DNA of 64,000 nucleotides from Planctomycetota bacterium (GCA_013285505.1 CP053450.1:3580796-3644795), one strand, 5' to 3'. Shown: positions 8,638-18,901, counted from the stretch's first letter. Notes: generated from the letters alone by a model not told the origin. Made by a program: numbers and translations.

Positions 8638-10302
8638 TTATCGGACGGATCGGGCGCCGCCCACCAGAGCCGGCCCCGCCGACGCCACGACATCCTCGAT
8701 GATCTCGCGGTGGTTGGCGCACCTTGGGCACTTGTGCTGCCCCCCCAGCTTGCCGCGAGAGGCCAGCCAGCCGTGAAACGCCCCGATCGGCAGCGGCGTC
8801 ACCGTGGGCGGCCCCATCCCCAGGTCGTCCCGCCGCTTGGTCGTGTAGTCCACGTTGATCGCCTTCACCGCCGCATCAAACGCACCGGCAAATTCGGCGA
8901 GCTGACGCCCGCCCGGGGCGCTCCCCGCAAACTCCACTGCCACCTGCAGCCCGGCCTTCTGCCCCGCTTCGGGATAGACCGGAGCCGCGGTGAACTCCCC
9001 CACCACCAGCCCGGTCCGGCGTGCGGCCTCGGCGACGCCGTGCTCGATGTGCTCGACGATCAGATTCTCACCAAACGCGTTGATGAAGTGCCGGTGACGC
9101 CCCACGATCCGCATCCGCGCCGGGCCGACCCCGGGCCCGCGCATCCCCGCTCGCGGCACGGACTCAAACTCGACCACGTCGCCCAATACGTACCGCCACA
9201 GACCGGCGCACGTGCTCATCACCACCACATACCGCTCGCCGAGATCGACCTCATCGGCCGTGAATGCGCGCGCGCCCGGATCATCGATCTCCGACAGCGG
9301 CACGAACTCGTAGAAGATCCCGATGTCGGGGATGAGCCGGAGCGGCGGCTGCGTGCCAGCCATCAGCGGCCCGTCCTGCATCGCCACAAACCCCTCGCTT
9401 GCCGGGTACAGCTCAAACCGCGTCGGGATATCCGCCCCGTCCGGCGCGCCCGAATAGAGCGTGCGCACACGGGCATCAAACGGCTGGTACTTCACCCCGC
9501 CGTGCACGAACACCCGCAGGTTGGGCCAGACATCCGCGAGCGTCTCGGCCGGCAGGCCGTGCTCGCGGGCGATCTCGACGACCCGTCTGAACAGCACGAT
9601 GCCCCAGCTGGGCATGCCGCTGATGAACCGGACATCCTCGTTCCAGATCGCCCTGGCCATCACCTCGATCTTGGTGGTCCAGTCGCTCAGCAGCGCGATC
9701 TCCTTGCCGGGCAGATAGATCTCGCTGAGTGGCCACGTAATCAGGTTTGTCACGAGCCCGGACAGGTCGCCCGTGCGCACGCCGTGGATGTTGGTCTCGA
9801 CATCGCTTGAGCCGCCGATGAACAGACACTTGCCGCACAGCAGCCCGGGCAGCGACTCACCCAGACGCATCAGATTCGCAAAGATGTCCATGCTGGCCAG
9901 GTAGTTCGACCGCATCATCTCGCGGCTCAGCGGGATGAACTTGTCCCCCGCCGTCGTGCCGCTGGTCTGGGCGAAGTCCTCCACCAGCCCCGGCCACAGC
10001 AGATCCGGCTCGCCGCCCTCGCGCATGCGTCCCAGCCTGTCGGCAAAGGCGTACCAGTCGGCCAGCGGCGTAGCTTTGCGGTAGGCCGCGAGCATCTCGC
10101 CGCCGTCGCGGATCCGCGCGATACGGCCGAACCCGCACTCCCGCCCGATCTCTGTCCCCGCAGCCTTGCGCAGATTGGCCCGGAGCTGGGCGAGTTGGAT
10201 CCGCCGCGTGCGCTCAATCCACCGCGCCTCGTCGTCGAGCAGGACGGCCCGGTGCGCCACCCGCGCCGCGAGGGCAGCACCGACAAGCCCGGTCCAGCGC
10301 AC
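8638..10302 (-). CDS. GH3-family acyl-adenylating enzyme
   Basis: The protein belongs to the GH3 (auxin-responsive) adenylate-forming superfamily, whose plant members join amino acids to acyl acids such as auxin or jasmonate. The nucleotide motif QTSGTTAGDKFIPLS is near residue 105, an EGFVAMQDG-type segment is in the middle, and YVLGDVVEF stands for the YRxGD motif. The C-terminus contains Cys pairs (KCPRC) not expected in plant enzymes. The bacterial substrate is unknown. A GTG start at 10302 was chosen because VRWTGLVGAAL matches the usual N-terminus and avoids overlap with the hydrolase gene 35 bases upstream; this start is uncertain. The size (554 residues) fits the family. Confidence 0.85.
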   Translation of the reverse strand: MRWTGLVGAALAARVAHRAVLLDDEARWIERTRRIQLAQLRANLRKAAGTEIGRECGFGRIARIRDGGEMLAAYRKATPLADWYAFADRLGRMREGGEPDLLWPGLVEDFAQTSGTTAGDKFIPLSREMMRSNYLASMDIFANLMRLGESLPGLLCGKCLFIGGSSDVETNIHGVRTGDLSGLVTNLITWPLSEIYLPGKEIALLSDWTTKIEVMARAIWNEDVRFISGMPSWGIVLFRRVVEIAREHGLPAETLADVWPNLRVFVHGGVKYQPFDARVRTLYSGAPDGADIPTRFELYPASEGFVAMQDGPLMAGTQPPLRLIPDIGIFYEFVPLSEIDDPGARAFTADEVDLGERYVVVMSTCAGLWRYVLGDVVEFESVPRAGMRGPGVGPARMRIVGRHRHFINAFGENLIVEHIEHGVAEAARRTGLVVGEFTAAPVYPEAGQKAGLQVAVEFAGSAPGGRQLAEFAGAFDAAVKAINVDYTTKRRDDLGMGPPTVTPLPIGAFHGWLASRGKLGGQHKCPRCANHREIIEDVVASAGPALVGGARSVR

Positions 10303-10337
10303 CGCGTTCGGCTCGACGGGTTGAACGCGTGGCCGGC

Positions 10338-11164
10338 TCACGAGGTGCGCGACTGGGAGATCTCTTCGGTGAATCGCACGAGCTCGGTGGCGAACCCGTC
10401 GGCCTGCTCGACCATCGGGACATGCCCGCACTGGTCGAACCACACCAGGCGCGAGTCAGGCAGCAGCCTGTGGAACTGCTCGGCCGCCTCGGGGGGCGTG
10501 ACGACATCCTGACGGCCCCACATCAGGAGCGCCGGCGAATGGATCTGCGTGATCTGGTTGCCGAGGTGGTTGCGTCGGGCGCTGCGGGAGAGCCGCACCA
10601 TCGCCCGTGCGCGCTGCGCCGGCTCAGCTCCTTGTGCGCGCGCTCGAGGTCCGCGTCCCGCATGTGGGCCCGGTCGAAGAACAGCTCGCCGATCTTCTCA
10701 CTCAGCCACTCGCGGCTCGGCCTGATCTGCACCTCGCGCACCATCGATCGCTCGATCAGCCCGCTCGACCCCGCGAGCACGAGGCCCGACACGATCTCCG
10801 GGTGCTCGAGCGCCACACGCAGCGCCACATGGCCGCCGAACGAGTTGCCCACCAGCACCGCCGGCTCGTCGAGGTTCTCACGCACGAACCGCTGGGTCAG
10901 GTCGGCGACGCCCTCGATAGAGCAGATGTCGCGCGGAAGGTTCAGCAGCGGCAGTTCGAGCAGGACGCACCGGACGTTCGGGTGCACCCTCGCGACGACC
11001 TCTTCCCAGTGATCGTTGAGCCCGACCAGACCGTGCAAGAAGACCACCGCGGGGCCCGAGCCCACCTCGGTGACCCGCGCCGCGATCTCGTGCTGCCCGT
11101 CGGCAGACTGCACACCGACCACCCGGGCGGGGGGAGGGGTGTAGGTGGTCGGGGATCCGCTCAA
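10338..11164 (-). CDS. Alpha/beta hydrolase (one frameshift)
   Basis: A compact alpha/beta-fold hydrolase. The oxyanion-side [10 protein letters not shown] is near residue 45, the nucleophile elbow GNSFGG is at about residue 105, the acid is in GRQDVVTPP, and the catalytic His is in CGHVPMVE. The frame must shift near 10610-10625: [10 protein letters not shown] is in one frame and [14 protein letters not shown] in the next. The start is probably the TTG at 11164, with low certainty. It lies 35 bases upstream of the GH3-family gene and is probably co-transcribed, so the two may act on the same acyl compound, one forming and one breaking a bond. That link is inferred. Confidence 0.8.
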
Positions 11165-11318
11165 ACAATGGCTCCAGAGACAGTTTCGATAGTAAGCACA
11201 AACCGGGGGCCGCGACGAGGGGGGGTGGGTGGAAACCGCCCCGGGGGACCTTCACGCACGATTCTTGCTCGGCTTCCGCCCCATCGTCCCCAAAAGCGCG
11301 GCCGGAACGGCCGGCCGC

Positions 11319-12089
11319 TCAGTCTTTCTGCGCCGCCACCCGGCCGTCCACCAGTTCGACGATCCGGTCTGCCCTGGCCGCGATCTCGGGGTCATGGGTG
11401 ACCATGAGCATGGTTTGTCCCCGCTCCCGCCGGATTTCAGCGAGCACATCGAGGATGGCCGCCCCGGTCTTGCGGTCGAGGTTGCCGGTCGGCTCGTCGG
11501 CCAGCAGCAGGGACGGGTCGTTGATCAGCGCCCTGGCGATCGCCACCCGCTGCCGCTCGCCGCCGGAGAGCTGCGCGGGCTTGTGGCGGAGGCGGTTCTT
11601 GAGCCCGAAGGCGTCCAGCAGCCGGGCCGCGGTCTCGTGCAACGCCGCACGCTCCGACATGTACCCGAACCGCCCCAGCCGGATCATCGCGCCCAGCAGC
11701 ACGTTGTCGGTCACCGTCAGCTCGGGCAGCAGGTGGTAGAACTGAAACACAAACCCCACGTCGCGGCAGCGGTACCGGTTCAGCTCCGCGTGCGAGAACG
11801 CGACCACGTCCTGTGACTCAAACCGGATCGTCGCGCCGGGCCTGCCCCCGGAGGGCTTGTCCGGGCGGTCGAGCCCGCCGATCAGGTGGAGCAGCGTGCT
11901 CTTGCCCGACCCCGACGCGCCCAGAATCGCCACCCACTCGCCGCGGCCAAGCTCGATATCCACACCGTGAAGCACCGGGACATCGACACGCCCGAGGCGG
12001 TAGGTCTTGTGCAGCCCGGCGACACGCAGCAACGGCCCCGACGAAGCGGGCTCGGTGGGGACGGGGGTTTGGGCGGTCACGGTGGACAT
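11319..12089 (-). CDS. LolD-type ABC transporter ATP-binding protein
   Basis: The ATPase of a type VII (MacB/LolCDE-like) ABC system. Walker A is GASGSGKST, the signature is LSGGERQR, Walker B is [12 protein letters not shown] and the switch His is in VTHDPE. The 256-residue size and the [16 protein letters not shown] start are typical of LolD. It begins 37 bases after the permease gene, preceded by GAGGAG, so both are probably one operon. The likely role is lipoprotein release from, or mechanical transmission across, the inner membrane. Which substrate is moved cannot be told from sequence. Confidence 0.88.
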   Translation of the reverse strand: MSTVTAQTPVPTEPASSGPLLRVAGLHKTYRLGRVDVPVLHGVDIELGRGEWVAILGASGSGKSTLLHLIGGLDRPDKPSGGRPGATIRFESQDVVAFSHAELNRYRCRDVGFVFQFYHLLPELTVTDNVLLGAMIRLGRFGYMSERAALHETAARLLDAFGLKNRLRHKPAQLSGGERQRVAIARALINDPSLLLADEPTGNLDRKTGAAILDVLAEIRRERGQTMLMVTHDPEIAARADRIVELVDGRVAAQKD

Positions 12090-12126
12090 TCGGCTGGGAG
12101 GCTCCTCGCTGGCGTATCGGGCTCGG

Positions 12127-13728
12127 TTACTCAAATCGCAGGGCCTGCACGGGGTGCATCCGCGCGGCACGGGCCGCGGGCAGTAGCGCACCGAGCAGGC
12201 ACGACACGAGACCCCCGATGAGCACGAACGCCGCCTTCCACGGCTCGATGCTGTGCGGGATCTCCTTGAAGACATAGACCTTGGGGTCCCAGATGTACCA
12301 GTTCCACGGCGTGCCGGTGAGGTTCCGGCCGAGCCAGTCGCCGCTGAGCGCGATGCCCTCGTGGATCTCGTTGATGTTCGTCACGATCGCCCACGCCAGC
12401 AGCCCGCCGAAGAGCGAGCCGACCACGCCGATCGCCAGGCCGTAGCGCAGCCACACCCACGCCACACCCATGCGGCTCGCGCCCAATGCCCGCAGCACGC
12501 CGATGTCCTTGGTCTTCTCGCTGATCATCGCCCAGAAGATCGCAAACACCAAAAACACCGCGGTAAACGAGATGAACGTGAAGATGATGAGCACCAGCCC
12601 GGTCTCTTTCTTGACCGCGCCGATCATCATCCGGTTGGCATCCTCCCAGGTCTCGACGCCGATGCTGCCGGCACCGGGCACATCGGGGTGGTCGGCCGCG
12701 AACTCGGCGTAGATCGCCCGGCACCGCTCGCGGAACGCCTCGACGTCTCCATCAGGGTCGGCCTGCTTGACCAGCACCGCCGTCACCCGGCCCGGGTCCT
12801 CGACGATTTCGGGTTCCGGAGCGGCGTTGGCCGTGTCATCCTCTTCAAAGAAGCCGCCGAGCGGGTCCGCCTCGTCCCGATCCGACCGCACCACCCGCTT
12901 GGCCGGGTGCATGCGGAGCATCCGCTGCAGGGCCTTGAGGTCCATCAGCACCGTCTGGCGGTCAACGTCGTAGAGGCCGCTCTCGAACTCGTTGGCGACC
13001 GGCAGCCGGGAGGTCACCGCCTCCATCGGCCGGCCCCGCGAGTCGAGCGGCACGACCAGCACGGTCAGCTCTCCCCCCGCGGGCATGAACAGGTTCTGCA
13101 TCTCGCTGGACCCGTCCGAGCCGGTGATGAACTGGACCCGCGGGTAGTAGCCGCCCCAGTCGGTCCTGACGTTCCAGCCTCCGACCTCGATGCCGAGCAC
13201 GAGCGCACTCTCCCGTACCCCGGTGTCGGGGTCGATCTCGGTCAGGGAGAGCCCGTCGTCGTAGACCCGCCGCAGGAGGTCGCGGTCGCCGGGCTCGAGC
13301 CGCACGTCGTCGCCCGCCTTGTCCTTCTGCATGGGCTCGTCGAGGGGCTTCCACCACAGGGTGTCGGCGTAGTTGGTGACGCGGGCGAAGCTCTCGCCGT
13401 CTATGCCGCGGATCAGGATGCCCTCGGTCCGGTTCTCCAGCAGCGTGATCATGCCGAAGGTCTCGATGATCGGCGAGGCCGCCTCGACCTCGGGATGCTC
13501 CTCGAGCCGCTGGATGAGGTCCTCGTAGTGCGGGAAGCCGACGTTGGGCCAGGCGATCCGGACATCCCCGATCAGCGAGCGCCCGGCCTGGGTCAGGTTG
13601 AGCAGGAACCCCCCCATCACCGACCACGTGATCAGCACCATCGCGGTGCACAACACCACCGCCAGCGAGGCGAGCAGGGGCATGACCTTGCTGGTCAGGT
13701 AGCGGCGTGTGAGCAGGGCCTGGTACAC
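12127..13728 (-). CDS. LolC/LolE-type ABC transporter permease
   Basis: The membrane partner of the LolD-like ATPase. One helix is at the N-terminus (MPLLASLAVVLCTAMVL), a large periplasmic domain of about 350 residues follows, and three C-terminal helices make up an FtsX domain (ISFTAVFLVFAIFWAMI, IGVVGSLFGGLLAWAI, FVLIGGLVSCLLGALL). EKTKDIGVLRALGAS is the coupling-helix region and the protein ends HPVQALRFE, as LolC/E proteins do. An upstream ATG at 13743 is in frame, but its codons 2-3 are the TACAGT hexamer. The GTG at 13728, 6 bases downstream of TACAGT, fits the start rule seen across the window. Confidence 0.88.
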   Translation of the reverse strand: MYQALLTRRYLTSKVMPLLASLAVVLCTAMVLITWSVMGGFLLNLTQAGRSLIGDVRIAWPNVGFPHYEDLIQRLEEHPEVEAASPIIETFGMITLLENRTEGILIRGIDGESFARVTNYADTLWWKPLDEPMQKDKAGDDVRLEPGDRDLLRRVYDDGLSLTEIDPDTGVRESALVLGIEVGGWNVRTDWGGYYPRVQFITGSDGSSEMQNLFMPAGGELTVLVVPLDSRGRPMEAVTSRLPVANEFESGLYDVDRQTVLMDLKALQRMLRMHPAKRVVRSDRDEADPLGGFFEEDDTANAAPEPEIVEDPGRVTAVLVKQADPDGDVEAFRERCRAIYAEFAADHPDVPGAGSIGVETWEDANRMMIGAVKKETGLVLIIFTFISFTAVFLVFAIFWAMISEKTKDIGVLRALGASRMGVAWVWLRYGLAIGVVGSLFGGLLAWAIVTNINEIHEGIALSGDWLGRNLTGTPWNWYIWDPKVYVFKEIPHSIEPWKAAFVLIGGLVSCLLGALLPAARAARMHPVQALRFE

Positions 13729-13734
13729 GGGTGG

Positions 13735-13740
13735 ACTGTA
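13735..13740 (-). promoter_or_regulatory. -10 element of the Lol-type operon (leaderless type)
   Basis: TACAGT on the minus strand, 6 bases before the GTG at 13728. Confidence 0.5.
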
Positions 13741-13865
13741 CACATCGGCCGCCGGGGGTGTTCGGCGCCACCCGGCAAATGACGCACGCCCGCGCAGAGC
13801 CGCTGGCGTGCCGGAGGAGTCAGAGTTCGCACGGCATCAGAGCCGCGGGGCGGCGCCCGCCGGGA

Positions 13866-14690
13866 TCAGCCGCACCCGGAGGTCCACAGATTCAGGAACG
13901 CCAGCACGTCCTGGGTGTTGACGGTCTGGTCCGCGTTGATATCCGCCGAGGCGTCGCCGGCGTTCCACGCGTTGAGGAAGGCCAGGACGTCCTGCGTGTT
14001 GACGAACGTGTCGTCGTTGAAGTCGGCGAGGCAGCCCTCCACCGAGAGCAGCGTGAACGTGAACGTGCCCAGCGGCGGCGTGCCCTCGAACGGGTACTCA
14101 TCGGACAGGTCGAAGATCGGCTCCGGCGGCTGGGTGTCCTGGTTGAACGAGCTGTAGCTCACCCCGCTGTCGGTGCCCGAGTCGTAGGGCGCGAGGCTCA
14201 CGACGACCTCGTCGAGCCAGACCCCGGCGACGGCCAGAGGCAGCGAATCGACGCCGACAAACCAGTCCGGGCTCGGCGCGATCATCGAGACGATCGAGGC
14301 CAGCGGGTGCGAGGCGCTCACCTGGAAGGTCATGCTCGCCGATCCGGGCGAGTTGCCGATGCCGGGGCCGGAGAGGAGGTACTCCGCCTCGCCGGACCCG
14401 ATCGCGCTGTTGACCTCGCCGGTCAGGGCCGACTTGGAGCCCGTCTCGGCCATGCTCTCGATGCCCGGGGAGGCCAGCTCACCCATCTCCCAGAAGTGGA
14501 TGCCGGCGTGGTGCGTGCCGCCGATCAGGCCGGAGAAGTGCGGGTTGTTCGGGAAGTCGAGCGGGTGGTTCTGGGCGCTCCACGTCGCGTCGAAATCGAC
14601 GCGGTAGGTGGCGACCGAATCGCCCGCGAGGGCCGAGCCCGAGGCTCCGAGGATGGCGGCGAGGGCGAGCAGCGAGTATCGGTGGCGCAT
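13866..14690 (-). CDS. Secreted spondin-domain protein with GC-type dockerin
   Basis: A signal peptide ([19 protein letters not shown]) is followed by a spondin-N-like domain: YRVDFDATWSAQNHP, GTHHAGIHFWEMGELAS and GIESMAETGS. The C-terminus holds two dockerin-like repeats, DFNDDTFVNTQDVLAFLNAW and DINADQTVNTQDVLAFLNLW, ending SGCG. The Asp/Asn spacing in each repeat is that of a calcium loop. The protein is 274 residues. It is probably exported and held at the cell surface through the C-terminal tag. AAGGAAC precedes the ATG. Confidence 0.85.
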   Translation of the reverse strand: MRHRYSLLALAAILGASGSALAGDSVATYRVDFDATWSAQNHPLDFPNNPHFSGLIGGTHHAGIHFWEMGELASPGIESMAETGSKSALTGEVNSAIGSGEAEYLLSGPGIGNSPGSASMTFQVSASHPLASIVSMIAPSPDWFVGVDSLPLAVAGVWLDEVVVSLAPYDSGTDSGVSYSSFNQDTQPPEPIFDLSDEYPFEGTPPLGTFTFTLLSVEGCLADFNDDTFVNTQDVLAFLNAWNAGDASADINADQTVNTQDVLAFLNLWTSGCG

Positions 14691-14743
14691 GGTCGAGAGT
14701 TCCTTGTTCTGGCCCGAAACAGATGGGGAGGTCGGCGACAAAA

Positions 14744-14759
14744 GTACACGACTGTGTAC
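14744..14759. repeat. Small inverted repeat upstream of the spondin gene
   Basis: GTACAC and GTGTAC flank GACT, 54 bases upstream of the spondin start. It may be an operator or part of the promoter (TACACA on the minus strand). It is short enough to be chance. Confidence 0.3.
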
Positions 14760-14840
14760 CTGCACAGGGCCAACACCCCCCGGGGCGGGGTATTCCGAGA
14801 ACTCCAGAGACTTTTGCCGGGTCGGGGCTCCCGCCGCCCC

Positions 14841-16524
14841 TCAGCCGCAGCCGAGCACCCACTCGTTCAGAAAGAGCAGCACATCGCGGGTGTCGTTCGC
14901 CCCGTCGCCGTTGAGATCGGCCCGGGGGTCGCCCGCGTTCCAGCCGTTGAGAAAGGCCAGCACATCGCGGGTGTTCGAGGCCCCGTCCCCGTCGAAATCG
15001 GCGAGACAGCCGTTGAGGAGCGTGACGATCTGGTTGGCCGCGAGAGGGCCATCGAACCGCTCGGTGCGGGACTCGACGCTGCCCATCCGGGGCCAGACCA
15101 CCTCGACCCAGTCCACCTCGGCCGCCGAGCCGAGACCAAAGTGCCCGGAGGTCCTCGGTCGAGCAGGTCGAGGACCCGCTGACGATCTCGCGGTGGCGGG
15201 TCACGCCGCCGGCCCGGACGCGAACCACCGCGCCCAGCCCGTCGGAGTTCACCAGCCGCCCGTCGCCGACCAGATCGATCGCGATCCAGGCCCCCGCCTC
15301 CGCTGAGACATTCTCGAGCAGGTTGGTGCGGGTGTCGTCTCCGGCCGGGTTGATCACGACCAGATCGAGCAGGCCGTCGTTGTCGAAGTCGATCCGCACG
15401 GCGTTCTTGCTGTCCTGGGCCGCGTCGTTGAGGGCGTCCGAGACATCCTCGAACGCGCCGCCGCCGAGATTGCGGTAGAGCAGGTTGTGGTTGGGCCCGC
15501 TCCCGAGGCTGCCGGCGTGGAAGAGGTCGAGCAGGCCGTCGTTGTCGGCGTCAAGCCAGCTGACCCCCCATGCCCAGTAGCCCGTCACCGGGAAGACCCG
15601 AGCGAGCGTGCCGCCGAGATTCTCGTAGTAGACACCCTCGGCGCCGTTGGAGATGGCCAGATCGAAATCGCCGTCGTTGTCGTAATCGCCGGCGCTGATG
15701 CCCATCGGTGCAGGGCCGAGGAACGTGTACCCGGCGTCGCCCGCGATCTCGTCAAACATCCGTCCGCCGGCACCGTCGGGGCTGTTGTGCAGCAGCGTCG
15801 GCCCGATGCCCGTCGTCAGCAGCACGACGTCGCTCCACCCGTCGAGGTCGAGATCGGTCACGGTCATCGAATAGCAGTGCCCGGGCACGCCGAGAGCCGC
15901 GAGCCGGTCGTTGGCCAGCACGAATGTCCCGTCGCCCTCGTTCTGGAACAGGTTGAGCGCGCGCGCACTCTCGCCGGTGTAGGCGACGAGCAGGTCGGCG
16001 TCGCCATCAAGGTCGAAGTCGAGCCACGCCGCGGCCTCGGGATCGCCGCCGGTCGTGCGCACGCCGGAGGCAACGCTGACATCGGTGAACGCCCCGCCCC
16101 CGTCGTTGCGGTAGAGTAGGCCGGCGGAGGTGTCGCCCGCCAACCAGCCGAGCACGAACAGATCGTGATCGCCGTCGTTGTCGTAATCGGCGACGACCGT
16201 GCCGCGGCCGATGCGGCTCTGCCCGTCGCCGAGGTCGAGCCCGCTCCCGGCGGTGACATCCTCGAACGTGCGCTCGCCGGGTCGGGACACATCCTCGATG
16301 TTGTGGTAGAGCCGGTGGGTGCCGTTGGAGCGGCCGGCGATGTAGAGGTCCATCCAGCCGTCGCCATCGAAGTCGATCACCGCGGGCCCGCCGCGGAGCG
16401 AGCCGAGATCGACCTCGCCGGAGAAGACGCGGTCGGTGAAGCAGGGGCCGCCGGGGCAGGTCTGGCCGGCGGCCGCGGCGGCGAACACGACGTGCGGGGC
16501 AACTCGCTGGATCCATCGGGACAT
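14841..16524 (-). CDS. Secreted FG-GAP/ASPIC-UnbV protein with GC-type dockerin (one frameshift)
   Basis: After a signal peptide the protein has about six FG-GAP (VCBS) repeats, each with a calcium loop such as DFDGDGWMDLY, DYDNDGDHDLF, DLDLDGWSDVV and DYDNDGDFDLA. These should form an integrin-alpha-like beta-propeller. An ASPIC/UnbV domain follows (GAVVRVRAGGVTRHRE...EVDWVEVVWP). Two dockerin-like repeats close it (DFDGDGASNTRDVLAFLNGW, DLNGDGANDTRDVLLFLNEW, ending GCG). The frame changes near 15145 inside the ASPIC domain, between STEDLR and HFGLGSAAEVDW. The layout resembles CRTAC1-type proteins. Probably surface-exposed; ligand unknown. Confidence 0.82.
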
Positions 16525-16661
16525 CGTGCGTTCTCCGCGCGGGTGGTGCTGGCCGGGGCTGGGAGGGGAAACCCCCGCAGAGTGTCCGGATATTCCCGCC
16601 GACGGTTTCGGTCACGCCGCTTGAGCGGCCGCTGGAGCGGGGGATTTGCGCCCGGCAGGAG

Positions 16662-16667
16662 TATGCT
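16662..16667 (+). promoter_or_regulatory. Probable -10 element of the dus gene
   Basis: TATGCT. With a start of transcription about 7 bases on, the leader before the first in-frame GTG (16686) is about 12 bases. Confidence 0.35.
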
Positions 16668-16685
16668 TGGGTCTGTGCCGGAATT

Positions 16686-17844
16686 GTGAGATTTGTGCCG
16701 GGAATGGTCCCGGCATGGGCCCCGAACCGGCCCTTAAAGGTCCCTGAGAGCCCCGACTTGACGAGCGTCCCCCTTCAGATCGGCCCGGTTCGTCTTGCGA
16801 CGAACCTGATGCTCGCCCCGATTGCCGGGTGGTGCGATCTGGCGTGGCGGATGACCTGCCGCGAGCTCGGGGGGGTGGGGCTGGCGTGCACCGATCTGCT
16901 GAGCCCGCAGGGGCTGCTCTGCGGCTCGGACGCCTCGCTCGATCTTGCGCGCACAAACGAGTTCGACCAGCCGATCGGGATGCAGCTCTACGGGTCTGAC
17001 CCCGGGCTGCTGGCGGATGGGGCGCGGTGGTGTGTGGATCACGGCGCGACTGTCGTGGACATCAACATGGGCTGCCCGGTGGACAAGGTCTGCAAGAAGG
17101 ACGGCGGGTCGAAGCTGATGTGCATCCCCGACACGGCGGTCGAGATTGCGCGCGCGGTGCGGTCGGCGATGCCCGATTCGGTGCCGCTGACGGCCAAGAT
17201 GCGCCTGGGCTGGGCCGAGGTCGATGCCGAGCGGAACGCTGCGGGCGACCTGGCGTGCCGGCTGATCGACGAAGGTGTCGCGTTGATCACGGTTCACGGG
17301 CGGACGACGGAGCAGCGGTTCAAGGGCCAGTGCCGGGCGCGAGGGGATTCGGCGGGTCGTGGAGGCGGTGGAGGCCAGGACCGGGCGGTACACCGGCGAG
17401 CCCGGCGGCGGCGTGCCGGTGGTCGGCAACGGGGACATCCGCTCGCCCGACGATGTCGTCTCCATGATCGAGGAGACCGGGTGCGCCGGCGTCATGATCG
17501 GGCGCGGGGCGTTCGCGATGCCGTGGATCTTCCGCACGGCGTGGGAGGCCCAGGGCGGCGTGCTTGAGGACGGGGCGTCCGGCGAGCCGAGCGAGACCGA
17601 GAAGATCGAGATCGTGCGGCGCTATTACGACCGGATGCGAGAGTACCGCAACGAGTTGTCGGCGATGCACCGGCTCCGGGCCAAGATCTCGTGGCTGGGC
17701 AAGGGGATCAACGGCTCGCACTGCCGGCCGCTCAAGGACGGGATCCGCACGGCGACGTGCGCCGAGGAGGTCTACGCGGCCCTCGACGGCTGGCTGGAGA
17801 GGGCGGCGGGCGACCTGCAGCCCGACGCCGCGGCGGTGAGCTAG
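16686..17844 (+). CDS. dus: tRNA-dihydrouridine synthase (one frameshift)
   Basis: A flavin enzyme that reduces uridine to dihydrouridine in the tRNA D-loop. Motifs: APIAGWCDLAWR (FMN site), QLYGSDP, DINMGCPVDKVCKKDGG with the catalytic Cys in GCP, TVHGRTTEQRFKG, VGNGDI and MIGRGA. It is closest to the DusB group. The frame changes between 17320 and 17341: QRFKGQCR is in the first frame and GIRRVVEAVEART continues in the second to the stop at 17844. The start is unclear; GTG 16686, ATG 16704 and TTG 16758 are in frame, and the last would leave LTSVPLQIGPVRL at the N-terminus, as in relatives. Confidence 0.87.
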
Positions 17845-17959
17845 CCGGACCAGCCGGGCGCAGCGGTACCCGCTCCCGGCCCCCGGAATAGCGGGCCGGT
17901 ACACGGGTGTTCACTTCGAAGCGACCCTAAGTGTCTGACCAAACCGGAGAGACCGCCCG

Positions 17960-18550
17960 ATGGCTTCAACCGCACCCAAGCCTGGCACCCCGAAGCGGGA
18001 CACCAAGGAAGAGTTGGTGAACGCGACGATCAAGCTCGCTTCTCGCGGCGGGATGGAGGCCGCGAGCGTGCGGTCGATCACCCGCGAGGCGGGGGTCACC
18101 GAGGGGGCGCTTTACCGGCACTACCGCTCGAAGGAGCAGCTGTGGGTCGAGGTGTACACGCGGATCGTCGGGGCGATGGCCGAGGACAAGGCGGTGCTCC
18201 TGGACGCCGACCTGCCGGCCCGCGAGTGTCTGGGCGAGTGGATCCGACTGACGTACGCCTATTACGACGGCAACCGGGACGCGTTTAACTATGTGCTGCT
18301 GGCCCCCAGGAGCCTGTCGGAGTCGCTCGGCGAGGTGTACGAGCGACAGGGGCGGCTGTTTGTGGAGCTGTTCACGCGGCTGGCTGCGAGGGGTGAGGTC
18401 CGGGAGATGGACCCGAAGCTGGCGCTGGCGGTGTTCGGCGGCATCGTGCTGGCGGTGCCGCGGCTGGTCAACGAGGGGGGGCTGGAGCCGCCGGCGTCGG
18501 GCTACACGGAAGAGATCACCGACGCGGTGTGGCGGGCGATCGGGAATTGA
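17960..18550 (+). CDS. TetR/AcrR-family transcriptional regulator
   Basis: A 196-residue protein with the N-terminal helix-turn-helix of TetR repressors: LVNATIKLASRGGMEAASV, SITREAGVTEGALYRHYRS and KEQLWVEVY. The C-terminal half is the ligand-binding region, with no clear clue to the effector. CGGAGAG lies 8 bases before the ATG. No efflux or catabolic gene is next to it, so its target cannot be read from context. It may act on itself. Confidence 0.88.
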   Translation: MASTAPKPGTPKRDTKEELVNATIKLASRGGMEAASVRSITREAGVTEGALYRHYRSKEQLWVEVYTRIVGAMAEDKAVLLDADLPARECLGEWIRLTYAYYDGNRDAFNYVLLAPRSLSESLGEVYERQGRLFVELFTRLAARGEVREMDPKLALAVFGGIVLAVPRLVNEGGLEPPASGYTEEITDAVWRAIGN

Positions 18551-18739
18551 ATCGGCGGGGCGGGGGTTGTCCTGCCGATGGAAGCAGCGGCGGCCGGCTC
18601 ACAAGTTCGGGCTTTGCGAGGGTGCTGTGGGCGTCTGCGGTGCATCACCCGATCCGGGCTTTCGAGGAGGGGAACTCACGCCCGGACGGGTCGTACACTC
18701 AAGAAGTGCAACCTGTCGCCCGACGTGGAGATATGTAGG

Positions 18740-18773
18740 GGTGGCAGGGGACAGTTCGAGTGGTCCTGCCACC
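18740..18773. terminator. Hairpin in the 350-base gap after the TetR gene
   Basis: GGTGGCAGG (18740-18748) pairs with CCTGCCACC (18765-18773). There is no T-run, so it may be a terminator for tetR or a leader structure for the DUF1573 operon. A second short hairpin (GGGGGAGCTTTCCCCT, about 18859-18875) lies just upstream of the next gene. I see no gene in 18551-18901. Confidence 0.4.
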
Positions 18774-18901
18774 GCCGGTCGGCGGCTGAAGAATGTGTTT
18801 TGTTTGGCACATGGCAGGCGTGCATCGCCGGCCACCTGCCGAAGTAGAAGTAGAGAGATCCGGGGGAGCTTTCCCCTCCAACGCTATCCAAGGAGTGCCC
18901 C

